This document shows, piece by piece, positions 1 through 10,411 of a DNA stretch of 61,316 nt (positions are counted from its first letter, which is position 1; each line of letters opens with the position of its first letter). The notes beneath the pieces were generated by a model. The model had not been told where the DNA came from and did no database searches. It saw only the letters and a program-made list of their open reading frames with translations. The stretch covers positions 1-61,316 of the forward strand of contig JALQPE010000676.1 of the NCBI GenBank assembly GCA_030407315.1, read 5' to 3'. Position numbers and translations under genes: made by a program. The stretch comes from Asparagopsis taxiformis (taxonomy: Eukaryota > Rhodophyta > Florideophyceae > Bonnemaisoniales > Bonnemaisoniaceae).

Positions 1-8
1 AGGAGATC

Positions 9-368
9 TGAAACGAATGTGTATACGGATAGCTGAGTGGTAGTTGTTTTCGTTGAATGATCGATGATGCCTCCGATCCCCCAAGACCGGAGTTGACCAT
101 GCCTTTTTATACCCACCATAGAATTGTAGTTCGATGTCGAACTAATTCTAGAAAATACTAATCTAAATAAAATTATGTCATCAAAATAAATCTAACATGA
201 TGCCATCATGACATCACTCGATGACATAGCCAACTAGATACTTCTAGGCGTAACAGCAAGTTACTTTCTAGCAGCCTATAGTATATGAGTAAACTTAGTG
301 TAACTTGTAGTGTCTAGAATACACTAGTTTATGCTGGCCATTGCTGGCATCAGCTTCAGTTCGTTACA
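9..368 (-). repeat. 3' LTR of gypsy 1
   Basis: A 360-bp LTR starting TGAAACGAA and ending TTCGTTACA on the plus strand. It matches 5645-6005 except for one G. It contains a direct/inverted TGATGTCA-like cluster around 197-232 that resembles paired CRE-like sites, and a TATA-like stretch near 103-112. Confidence 0.95.
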
Positions 369-382
369 CTATTCCCCCCCTC
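369..382 (-). other. Polypurine tract of gypsy 1
   Basis: In the sense (minus) direction the bases just before the 3' LTR read GAGGGGGGGAATAG, a purine-rich tract immediately abutting the LTR as expected for the plus-strand primer of reverse transcription. Confidence 0.8.
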
Positions 383-409
383 ACACAGTTGATGTCCTCA
401 TCAACATAG

Positions 410-3400
410 TTATTCATCATGATATTCCGGTAGAATATTCTTCTTCCGGATGTATTCTAACCATATTCCAGTCTTCGTGCCATCTCTGTCTATGAAATCC
501 CTCGTAGGTTGCCATGAAGCATCATGCGTAGGACTACCTTTCATCAAGGTTAGGAACTGATATCCTCGTCCTCTTTTTCTATGATTCAAGATCGCTTCAA
601 CCTCGATTTCATCACCTTCAATAGCAGGGACAGGGGCCGGTACAGGAGGTATTGGAGCAGCAATATCACTCGGTTGTTCTATATGAGGAATTGTGTGGCT
701 GACATTAACAACAGGATGAATCTTGATATGATCAGGAAGATCCAACCTAACTGCATTTTTGCCTATCAATTCCTTCACAACAAACGGTCCAAAACGTCTT
801 GCTGTCAACTTCTCCTTTTCCTGAGACTGGGAGTATGCATCCCTGAACAAAGACCTGTTAATCCATAACTTGGATCCCACCCTATAGTCTGGATCCTTGA
901 ACTTTCTGGAGGCATACGCACTCTGTGCTGCTTTCGCAATGTTGTAAGAGTACTTAGCATCTTCAAGAGAAGCTGTAAGCCGTTTCTTGAATTCCTCAAC
1001 ACTTTGCACAGGTATCTCATTTCCAGACACAAAGTCCAAAGGAGACTTTGGAATCCATCCAGGTCCAGCTCAAAAGGGACATACCTAGATCTTCAGAAAC
1101 AGCAGAATTGTAGGAAAACTCTGCAGATGGTAGAAGTTCATCCCAATTGTCTTGGTTATAGGAACAATAGCACCGAAGATAGTTCTCAATCATCGATTCA
1201 TGATTTCGGACGTGCCATCCGTCTGTGGGTGCCTGCTCGTAGACATCTTGAGCTTAACGCCACATAGTTCCATCAAACAATCCCAAAACTTGGATGTAAA
1301 CTTTCTATCTCGATCCGATACCACATTGTCAGGAAGTCCATGAAGCTTGAATATGTTGGAGAAGAATGCATTCGCAACATCCTCAGCAGTGTCAGTACCT
1401 CTTGACTTGATAAAATGAACTCTTCTCGTCAACCGGTCTACCCAGGTAGTTATGGCATCATAACCGTCTTTTGTCTTGGGTAGACTTACGATAAAGTCGG
1501 TTGCTAGAGATCCCCATCTTCTCTCAGGAATCTCTAAAGAAGTTGGATCAGTCAACTTCTTCTGATTAGAGTCTTTGTATTGCTGACACTTCATGCATCC
1601 CTCCACATACTTCCGGACATCCCGGGCTTTGTGTCTCCAATGGAATTTTTCAAGTCTTGCTAGCGTCTTCAAGAACTTGAAATGACCGCTTATCCTAGAG
1701 TCATGTGCCATTTGCAAAATACTGGACACAGACCTTCTCGGTACACACACACTTTCCATTGTGAAATAGCCTCGCCCGTTCACGACAAAACAATGGTATG
1801 ATCTTTTCCAGTTTCCGTTTCTGAATCTCATCTTCAGGAAAATCTCCTTCCATGGCTCTTACCACTGGTCCGAAGAACTGGTCATCATCATATCGGGTTA
1901 CAATGTCCTCAAAATTGATTTCAGGTACTTCAATATTGCTAAATGAAGCATTTCGCCCAGTTATAACGTGAGGAGCCCTTGATAAAACATCACCCAATAC
2001 ATGAATCTTGCCAGGTTTGAGGGTTATCGGGAATATACCAAAGTTACCTAGAGTTTCCAACCATCTCGCTTCTTTTCGACTCAACTTGGCTTTCGAAAAG
2101 AAACTCTTTAGCACTTGGTTGTCTGTGAATATTTCAAATTCAACTCCTTCGAGGTAACATCGAAATCTTTCCAAGAAACAAATCAAAGCCAAAAGTTCTC
2201 GGTCATTCGCTGTATAATCTGCCTCAGTGGATGATAACTTCTTTGAGTAGAAGGCAATAACACGATCCTTCCCATTCTCGTCCAGCTGAGTTAGAGTACC
2301 ACCAACAGCGAGCTGAGATGCATCAACATGACCTCGGAAGGCCTTTCTCCAATCAGGTGCAACTAATATTGGAGCCTGAATCATTGCATCTTTCAACTTT
2401 TGGAAAGCTTCATCACAGATTTCATCCCATTGTCCAATACCCTTTTCTTTCTTCGTCAGATCCGTCAATGGAGCCGCAATCCCAGAGAATTTCGGAATGA
2501 ACCTTCGGAAAAACTGTAAGAGACCAAGGAAACTTCTCAACTCTGTCAATGATTTTGGTTTTGGCCAGGTTTTAAGGACGTCAACCTTTTCAGGATTAAC
2601 CCTGATGCCGTCTCTACCAACCAAAAATCCCAAGAAGTCGATCTCTGTCTGAAGGAATTCACATTTCTTTGGAGAAACGTACAATTCATTTCTTTTCAGA
2701 CGTTCCAATACAGTTTCCAAATTCCGAAAATGTTCCTCTTCCGTCTTGCTGAATACTAGTAGATCATCCATGTAAACAACCAAGAAAACATCAATGCAAT
2801 CATAGAAATCTGGTTCATCAAGGTCTGAAACGTTGCAGGAGCGTTACACAAACCCATAGGCATGACAAGATATTCGAACTGCCCATATTTTGTATTAAAC
2901 GCTGTTTTCTCGATGTCTTCCGGCTTCACCCTGATCTGATGGAACCCCGTCTTGAGGTCTAGTTTTGAAAAATATTTTGATCCCCCAAGGCGATCAAACA
3001 TTTCATCAGATCTCGGCAATGGAGCATTGTTCCTCTTCGTGATTCGATTCAAAGCTCGATAATCGACTACTCCACGAAGCTTGTCTTTCTCTTTGACAAA
3101 GAACAGAGGAGCTCCATAAGGTGACTTACTTGATCTTATTTTTCCTTTCTTCAGCAGTTCCTCGACATATTCTTTAGCTGCTCTTAGTTCCGCGGGAGAC
3201 AGCTGAAATAGAGGTCTCAGTGGAGGTTTAGCATCTTTCTGAACATCGATCGCGTGATCTACTGTTCGCTTGGGAGGAAGTCCATCTGGAAGATCACTTC
3301 TGAACACTTCCTGGTACTTTGTCAGTAACTTCCCCAACCTCTCACTGTGTTTGGAACCTTTCATTCCCTGAATATTTTCCTTTTCGAACACTTGATACAC

Positions 3401-4842
3401 TTCAAAGTCATTACTGTTCTTCCTGTTCCGTAACATTTTTCTGAATTTTCTCACTCCAAGATTCGTCACATGAATCCTTGGATCATCAGGATCTTTACAG
3501 GCGTGAAGCAACTGATGGCCACATTTCACAATCCTTTTTTTGTAATCGATAACTGGATTGTGGGCGACATGCCATGGCATCCCCAAAAGAACATCATACC
3601 TACAATTGGCAACAACCCAATTTGATGTATAGGTATGTGAACCCATATTCAATGTTCCTTTGATGATTACTTCAGATGCTTCTTCCGTGGAACCTTTTCG
3701 AGAGTGCGAGACTTGTATTTTCTCTTTCTGAATCATGAAATTTCCTCGAGATTTCTGCTTCCTCAGAAACTCGGCCCCTACTACGTTGGTATTGCATCCA
3801 TCATCTTTCAATACTTTGACTGGTAATCCGTTCAACTTTCCATGGAAAACCAATAATGGATCTACTGGTATAGGGTCATCAGTAGTGATGCTTTCTTTCC
3901 CAACAATAGTATTTGATTCAGCTTCCAAGACTCTCGGCTCTACACGGCCCTTCTCCTGCCTTGGAACAGCCCTTCCTGGCTTTTCTGGTCTCTTAACTTG
4001 CGCATCAGCGCATCGAACATTCACACTCCTTTCAGGTCCATCCTGAGCGTACGACTTGTTTTTAGGAGGACCGACTAGTTTTCCTGTGGAAAGGAACTTG
4101 GTGCTCCCCAATGAACCTGAGTGTTGTTCGTATTAAGCCTCTTCTTGACTTCCCCTTTGTGCCTATACGCTCTGCAACCGGGCTTGTGACATACAAAGCA
4201 TAGGTTCTCACGAATATCCTTCCTCTTCTGGGCATTCATGGAATGGCTTTTCTCGAAGTTGCCGATTTCCATGGGAGCGTACCCGGAATAACTTGAAGGA
4301 ACAACTTTTCCTGTATAGAACCCAGCTCCGTAATAAGCACCATCAACGCTAAGAGCAATGTTTGCAGCGGCATCAAGGTCCGATGGATTGTTCTTGCGAA
4401 CATCAAGAAGAATATGAGACTTGAGACCTTCACAGAAACGAGCCAACTTCTCACCCTCACTCATATCCTGGATATTGATTACGATGTTCCTAAACTCGGA
4501 AAGATAGGCAGAAACGCTTGTTTTCTGTTTCAACTTGCTGAGCTTATCGCGAGCTCTAACAGCACTATCTTGAGGAACAAACTCTTGAATAACCAGGTTT
4601 GAGAAGGCCTCCCAAGAATCAGGCATTTTCGCTCCGTTGACAACGGTAAACCACCAGTTGGCAGCCACCCCTGTCATGAACGTCGAAGCGAAATCAATAG
4701 CTTGTTTATCGGATATTTCTGCATCCGAGCCTACCTGAATGAGAGAAATGTACCTTCCAACAGAGTGTAGCCACGTCCGAACAGTAAACGCATCACGCGT
4801 TCCATCGAATGTCGGGGGCTTATTGGGCTTCAATAACGACAT
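410..4842 (-). CDS. Gag-Pol polyprotein of gypsy 1 (frame-broken)
   Basis: Retrotransposon polyprotein for capsid, protease, reverse transcriptase/RNase H and integrase. It starts at ATG 4842. The gag part (4842-4075) ends with a cysteine/histidine knuckle (CFVCHKPGCRAYRH, C-x2-C-x4-C-x4-H rather than CCHC). The next segment (4111-2756) holds a protease with DDGC in place of D[ST]G, followed by the RT fingers and palm. The YMDD motif lies at the start of 2783-1701, which continues through RNase H. Integrase with its zinc-binding region is at 1831-1190. The C-terminal segment (1039-410) ends in a chromodomain-like block (EVEAILNHRKRG through W, then DFID). Frames change near 4079-4082, 2806-2808, 1745-1752, about 1190 and again between 1190 and 1039. 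Most changes can be explained by one base in a run or by a (TG)n change, so the copy may be intact or recently dead. Confidence 0.9.
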
Positions 4843-5330
4843 AATGACAGTGTTCTTCCCAAACTTAAAACCTTAAAAAACTTCTTTCTTCTTCAACAAC
4901 AAATTTCCAGTTTCCAATTTTTGAAAGGATTCGTCCTTTGACGACGGGTCCTCTACCCGCGGAGAGAGGAATTTCAGCACTCTGATCACACCCACCCCAG
5001 GGAATGTGGTTCAACGATCCGTTCGGGATATCCCCACCAGTTTACGATGTAAACCCTTCGGTGTCCTTACCCTATAAGAAAGTTTCGCGAGTCGACCGTA
5101 CCCAACTTTCCTCAAGTTTTCCTATCTCCTCTCCACCCCTCTTAGTCCAAGTCCTTACCCCTATCAAGCCTGCGTTACCCGTATCCGTGACCCTGTCGGT
5201 CCACCTAGCTAACAGCCAACAAGTGGAATAGGATGTATAGGGAATACAATTGGCGACAGCACAGGACTGGTCAGAGGATAGTCTTGAGAATCAAGAATCC
5301 CTCCAGGAAGCTAGACTTCCGATCTAGGTT

Positions 5331-5544
5331 CTGTAAGTGGGATGTCTGGCTCTCCAGCCCTCAGACACCACCTGGCCCTCCTGCCCTCAGGTACAACCCG
5401 GCTCTCCTGCCCTCGGGTTGACCACTTACAGTCCCTCCTGTAGGCCCTTAGTTACCTGGCCTTCCTGCCCTCAGGTAACTTACCCTTGCTCAAGGGGTAG
5501 GAGACACTACAGTTCTTACACCTGGCACTCCTGCCCTCAGGTGT
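5331..5544 (-). promoter_or_regulatory. Array of five hairpins with constant loop and covarying stems
   Basis: Five perfect inverted repeats each enclose a 13-nt loop of near-constant sequence (plus strand about GCNCTCCTGCCCT). Stems: TGTCTG/CAGACA (5343-5348, 5362-5367), ACCTG/CAGGT (5370-5374, 5388-5392), AACCCG/CGGGTT (5395-5400, 5414-5419), GTTACCTG/CAGGTAAC (5451-5458, 5472-5479) and ACACCTG/CAGGTGT (5518-5524, 5538-5544). The first three are enclosed by a 10-bp stem, CTGTAAGTGG (5331-5340) with CCACTTACAG (5422-5431). The fourth is enclosed by CTGTAG (5438-5443) with CTACAG (5507-5512). Stem bases differ while pairing is kept, which points to selection on RNA structure. The sense-strand loop is purine-rich (about AGGGCAGGAGNGC). 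Function is unknown; binding by Gag or a host protein during packaging, dimerisation or translation control is plausible. Confidence 0.8.
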
Positions 5545-5630
5545 TCAATAACTCCCAACGATGGCTTTTCAGCCAAGAGCTTGCAGTCGGCCGGCGTTTG
5601 CCGAACTGCTCACTCAGTGCGCCCGTAGAA

Positions 5631-5644
5631 AGCGATGCTACCAG
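5631..5644 (-). other. Primer-binding site of gypsy 1
   Basis: One base inside the 5' LTR the sense strand reads TGGTAGCATCGC. TGGTAGCA is complementary to a tRNA 3' end of TGCTACCA, consistent with initiator tRNA-Met as primer, although the match beyond eight bases cannot be judged from this window. Confidence 0.6.
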
Positions 5645-6005
5645 TGAAACGAATGTGTATACGGGATAGCTGAGTGGTAGTTGTTTTCGTTGAATGATCG
5701 ATGATGCCTCCGATCCCCCAAGACCGGAGTTGACCATGCCTTTTTATACCCACCATAGAATTGTAGTTCGATGTCGAACTAATTCTAGAAAATACTAATC
5801 TAAATAAAATTATGTCATCAAAATAAATCTAACATGATGCCATCATGACATCACTCGATGACATAGCCAACTAGATACTTCTAGGCGTAACAGCAAGTTA
5901 CTTTCTAGCAGCCTATAGTATATGAGTAAACTTAGTGTAACTTGTAGTGTCTAGAATACACTAGTTTATGCTGGCCATTGCTGGCATCAGCTTCAGTTCG
6001 TTACA
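5645..6005 (-). repeat. 5' LTR of gypsy 1
   Basis: A 361-bp copy of the LTR, at the 5' end in the sense (minus) direction, so it carries the active promoter. Its sense-strand TATA sequence is GGTATAAAAA (5741-5750), about 100 nt before the LTR/leader junction. Confidence 0.95.
5741..5750 (-). promoter_or_regulatory. TATA box in 5' LTR of gypsy 1
   Basis: Sense strand GGTATAAAAA is the only strong TATA match in the LTR and lies at a suitable position to define the start of the R region. Confidence 0.6.
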
Positions 6006-6010
6006 AGATC

Positions 6011-7270
6011 AGTCTGAAACGGACTTGAAAAGGTGACTGACATACTGGTAGCCCAAAGGAGCAATACCTGATATGCACGAAAAGTAGGTCGATTAACTGC
6101 TAGCTTTGTCTAAGTTGGTGAGAAACAAGTTCTCACGGGGATATGCTTCGCTTCGCATGCCAGATAGAAGAATTTTGTAGGAAAGGGAAAGCTTTGGTCA
6201 AAGAATACTGCTTTGGACAAAATAAATTGAACGATCGAAATATTAGGCTCAAAGTTGTATACGCCGATACCCCTTGTTGATAATGGGAGCCATTTTGGCT
6301 AACTATGGTAAGTGAATAGGTATTGAGGAGGTAGACCCATTGCTTTTACAAAGAGTTCTTTGAGCTTCATTTTGTACACATCACTGAATCTTGCTCACTT
6401 GGGTTGTCAACATGCTATGTTTCATAGGTGAAGACTTGTTCAAGGGGTGGATTTGTTGTCGGCCGAAGAGCTTATACTATTTCTATTTTTAAAATCAATC
6501 AGTCCAAAATCGAGAAACAACAATGAAACATGGCCAAAACTTTGTCGAGTGATATTGTAAAACCAGATACAACCACATTGCCGTGTGATGTCTGGTGCAG
6601 GCATGGTGGCAGTAGATATGCTGTCACAGTCACGAATCTATCATTCACGAGTGAATGCGTTTCTCGGAAAAAGGTGAAGATGAATTTCAATACAACAATA
6701 TGTACAGCCTGCGATCCACGACAAGCCCACGTTTTGAAAATCTGAACATAGATCGTCGGAGTCGCCAAACTCTGATTTCGTTCTTTCCATAAGTCCACGG
6801 TTGAAAAGCCACGTATACAGAAAACGGAGAGCTCTATGATGTTGTTGGAATATCATTATGATAGCAATAAATGAGGAGAGCCATCCATTATAGACCAGAT
6901 GAGAGGTACCACACAAACAGCGCAGTGACTGGAAATACAAAGTGGAAGTTACTGAGAAAACAAGGAAAAGCTTGACTGAGGAAGTTTACACTAGGAGAAA
7001 AAGGACAAGGTCAATTTTCTTTGCTGCATATCTTACAACCTTTCGACTTTTTTCCACTTTCATTCTTACTACGTCCTGCTATGCTGCTGCATGCAGTTGC
7101 GATGAGGAGGATGGGAAACAATACTCCTTATGTCTCTGTTGTGCGATGAGAGCCCAATTAGACCTTGTTGTCGAAACTCCTCCATCACAATAATTCTCAG
7201 ACATGTGACGTCCTCAATGTCGGCCGCTTCACTGTGAGTAACACATTGAGCCATCTTCCCGTCAATCATC
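6011..7270. other. Intergenic stretch with a dispersed repeat
   Basis: No convincing gene: the open frames are short, overlap in both strands and lack recognisable motifs. Bases around 6586-6645 (TGTGATGTCTGGTGCAGGCA core) resemble 60978-61035 and more weakly 8284-8335, suggesting a small dispersed repeat. Confidence 0.5.
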
Positions 7271-8053
7271 ATGAAAACACCCTACTTGATCGTCATTCTA
7301 TTCCTTCTAGCTTTGATCGGCGAGACAACTTCAGCCCAAATTGAACCCACCAAGTACACAGACCACATCTCAAACTCTGAACAGAACAAGGAAGAAGGAA
7401 TTGATCACTCCATTCCGGACGCTTCACCTAGTGAGCTGGACGATGTAAATGAATCTGTGATTCCGTCTATAAATCCAAATCCTCACATACCAACAAGCGA
7501 ACTTCCAAGCCCAAGACCTGGAAAACCGGGTTCGGAGCTGGATCCGTTTTTGCCGTTTCCAAATGATGATGGAGACTTTCAGGACATTCAGTTTAATCCA
7601 GTGAATCCCTGTGGACCACAGAAACGAAAATATGAGAAAACCAAACAAGACCGAGACCTATATCAAAACTTATTTTCACGCGCAGCGAAAGAACTGAGTG
7701 AAGCGCGCAAAGAACTGTCTCGGGCAATGCGTACACTACAAGAACGACGAGAAACGAAGAGCGAAGCGGTTGAAAACGTGTCTAGAATAGAGGGTTCTCT
7801 GAAAGCTGCACGAGCCATTGGTGACACTTCATTGGAAAGATATCTGATGATGAGATTGCGACAGGCTCAAAGAGCATTGAATAGGGCAAGAAAGGGGGTC
7901 GAACGGGCAGAAATGAAGCTGGAAAGTGCTGAGACGAATGAAAGAAGGAAAGCACAAAGAGAAAATGGGGCGGAGGATGCTGTGGAAATGGCCAGAGAAA
8001 AGTTAGTTGTGCAGAGGAGAACGTATTTGCTGTGCAAGCATAGACACAATTGA
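7271..8053 (+). CDS. Secreted coiled-coil protein of unknown function
   Basis: A 260-residue ORF starting at an ATG followed by a typical signal peptide (MKTPYLIVILFLLALIGETTSA, cleavage expected near residue 22). The mature N-terminal part (about 23-112) is acidic and rich in Ser, Pro, Asn and Asp, so probably disordered. Residues about 118-250 form a highly charged Glu/Arg/Lys/Ala-rich helix with heptad character, broken once near 185-190, so either a long coiled coil or a helical hairpin. The only two cysteines of the mature chain, Cys114 and Cys255, bracket the helical region and could form an intra- or intermolecular disulphide. I recognise no family. A secreted structural, adhesive or effector-like protein is possible (inference). 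It is a single exon with no obvious partner gene next to it. Confidence 0.75.
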   Translation: MKTPYLIVILFLLALIGETTSAQIEPTKYTDHISNSEQNKEEGIDHSIPDASPSELDDVNESVIPSINPNPHIPTSELPSPRPGKPGSELDPFLPFPNDDGDFQDIQFNPVNPCGPQKRKYEKTKQDRDLYQNLFSRAAKELSEARKELSRAMRTLQERRETKSEAVENVSRIEGSLKAARAIGDTSLERYLMMRLRQAQRALNRARKGVERAEMKLESAETNERRKAQRENGAEDAVEMAREKLVVQRRTYLLCKHRHN

Positions 8054-10411
8054 TACCGAACGGTGTTTGTTGAAGTCTGTAGTGATATTTCAGGGTAGAA
8101 GAGAATGCTTTAGTCATGCAGTAGCTTGAAGAAATGCCTATGAGCTAGGAGTTGAAACTGCTTTACTCCGTAAAATTTTATATGATGCTATTGAGGTTTA
8201 TGGTTTAATGCGTGGATTTGATGTGCTCCCGAGAGAATCTAACTCGTGACGAAACTGTTTCGAAACTGAAATGAGTTCAACGACATAGCCAGCGCGTGAT
8301 GTCTGCTGCATACAGGGTGGTGGTAAATATGCGGCTAGAGAGACGCATTAACGAAAAGCCTGAAATACTGCCAGAAGGGCAACAACACGAGTGCAACCTA
8401 CCAACAAATTTGAGCTGTGACCATGTGATTGTAGACCAAATAGAAGCGTTCACGAAGTGCACTTGGTAGATACAACGAGGAAACGGGTGCCCTGGTATCA
8501 CGGCAAATAAGGTGTGTTTCACGCGGCGCATTCGTGATTCGAAAAAGCCTAGCTGATTATTGATCTCCCTTACTAATTTTTGAATCAGACCAGTGGACAC
8601 CACATTGTTGCACGGACGCTCCAACTTACTCTACCACTGAAATACACGTGCATACCTATGGTGATTGTCAGAACAGTAAAACCATTAGCCCACATGTCCG
8701 GTGTGACCTATGTGGTTACTGCAGTAATCTGATTATATCCTAACAGTGATGAAACAAGTCTGGTAGAATATTCGAATACCACAAATTTCCTCCCTATGCT
8801 TCATACGCATTCGCGGCCAGCGCATATTTTCGCATCCGGAGTCCAGATTCGTCTAGGAGCATCTTCTTAGCAATGGCGCGGGGCATGTCTAGGGCTGTCA
8901 CAGAACGAAAATCAAAACAGAATGGCGAGGATCTTTGCGAAACGTCATAAATGAACAGGCTGCTGTGAACGCGCGATATGGTGCTATAGTTGGCCCAAGG
9001 CGATGCGATTGGGAAACGGAGATATTTGACACGTAGACGAAGCGGCGGAAATAGGCGCGAATGAAGAAGATTGGCTTTTGCACGGCGTTGGGTAACCTAA
9101 CATCTGTTGCTGAGCACAATGCGTGCCTTTGTATACGCAACGTGCGATTACGTGGCAAGATTGGAAACGGATCTGCGAGCTGAAGTTTATCGTCTCAGTA
9201 TTCGAGGATGCCCCAGACATTCGGCCCGGGTCCAGTCCGGTCCGGAGGAATGGACGATAGGTCTGGAAATTCTGGAGAGAAATTTTATTTTTGACGATTT
9301 AAACTTGGTAATTGAGTTATGAAAGTGCAGCGAAGTGATCCTGACGCACAGGTGTAGGTCGGTCACACCTTGTGCGGTATCTGACTGATCGATCATGACC
9401 TGCTGTCGTGTTTTTCAGGCATGGCTCATAGATTGCCCAAGGTGCTTGGTTTTGTCTGCAGCCAATGAAAAAATAATGCGTGTCTGGAATAGGTGATGAA
9501 AGCGACGTGGTCGCGTGACCTCTGTCGCCAATCGACAGGTCGTACAATTAAATTTAAAAAAATTTAGTATGCCACTGGCACCTTGCCAGAACGCTGAACC
9601 TTGAGCTCCTTTGTTGAAACCGTGCACGATCAGCTTTCGACACTCTTTGGAACGAACGATCCATGGTAGGTATCTAAACTCATGAGTTGAGAATAGTGAA
9701 TAGTTTGGTGGCGTGAACACGCAAGCCGCTAGCGATGAGATACTTATTCGACTCTTACAAATCTGCCCGTACGATGAGCTCAGCTTCACGTGTCAGGCAC
9801 TATTTCCCGGCAATATCTCGCAAGAGCCGATATGACAGCACACCGCGATAGGAATATTCCAAGTTGAATATTCGCAAAAAAGGGCATACTGTCTTTGCTG
9901 GTAAGGACAGGTGTCGCAAAACCATGAATATCGACGAGATCGAAATCTGATTTTTAGGTTTCCGTTAACCGACCGTGATGCTGTTAGCGTCGTGGTCTGC
10001 TGAGTCACGCCTTGCCGTGAAGCCAATGAGACAGCAGCAGAAAGATGGAAATCTGAGCATTCCGTACAGATGTTAAAATACCATTGGTAGTTGTATACTT
10101 TCAGATCTCAATGATGAAATATCACGCTGTCAACTTGCATCCAGTCGCGTTTTTTGTGTTGCGTGCTCGCGCAAGTTGCCGATATAAGATTGTTTTTTTT
10201 TGACTCACGTGTCCCTATTTCCAATGTATCCAGCGTGAGCCAAGCCCTCTCGTCATTCAGGAGCCATTGCTTCCATTGTCTTTCGCAACTCGTTCCAACC
10301 AGTTTCAACACACGATTCAGTGCCTCAATGTTCGATATTTTCCTACAAAAGCCGTTGATGCACGTAGCACAAGCCTAGTACCCAGTCACTTTCGCATCCA
10401 CTTTATTCATC
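8054..10411. other. Intergenic stretch, no supported gene
   Basis: About 2.3 kb with only short overlapping open frames on both strands, none with a signal peptide, known motif or credible splice pattern. A weak copy of a dispersed repeat (GTGATGTCTGCTGCAT core) lies near 8297. I see nothing else that can be supported. Confidence 0.5.

Larger units (their letters stand above)
4843..5644 (-). other. Untranslated leader of gypsy 1
   Basis: About 800 nt between the 5' LTR and the gag ATG. It contains the primer-binding site, the five-hairpin array (5331-5544) and simpler hairpins near gag: AAAGGA/TCCTTT around a TTCG loop (4924-4939) and CGGGT/ACCCG around CCTCT (4945-4959). No long ORF of its own is convincing. 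The density of perfect stems suggests an RNA with packaging, dimerisation or translation-control roles (inference). Confidence 0.7.
9..6005 (-). mobile_element. Ty3/gypsy chromovirus 1, complete
   Basis: Two near-identical direct repeats (9-368 and 5645-6005) bound a minus-strand gag-pol region and are flanked by the 5-bp direct repeat AGATC (4-8 and 6006-6010), the expected target-site duplication. LTR ends are TGAAACGAA and TTCGTTACA, close to an inverted repeat. Domain order in the sense direction is gag with a zinc knuckle, protease, reverse transcriptase, RNase H, integrase and chromodomain, which defines a chromovirus. A leader of about 800 nt precedes gag and holds an ordered hairpin array. 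The only LTR difference seen is one G in a run (CGGG versus CGG), so the insertion is recent. Coding frames are broken several times, mostly in short runs. Confidence 0.95.

Noticed and set aside
5341..5545. CRISPR-like array
   Set aside because: The repeated units are hairpins of one retrotransposon leader with varying stems and no regular spacers; the window is eukaryotic.
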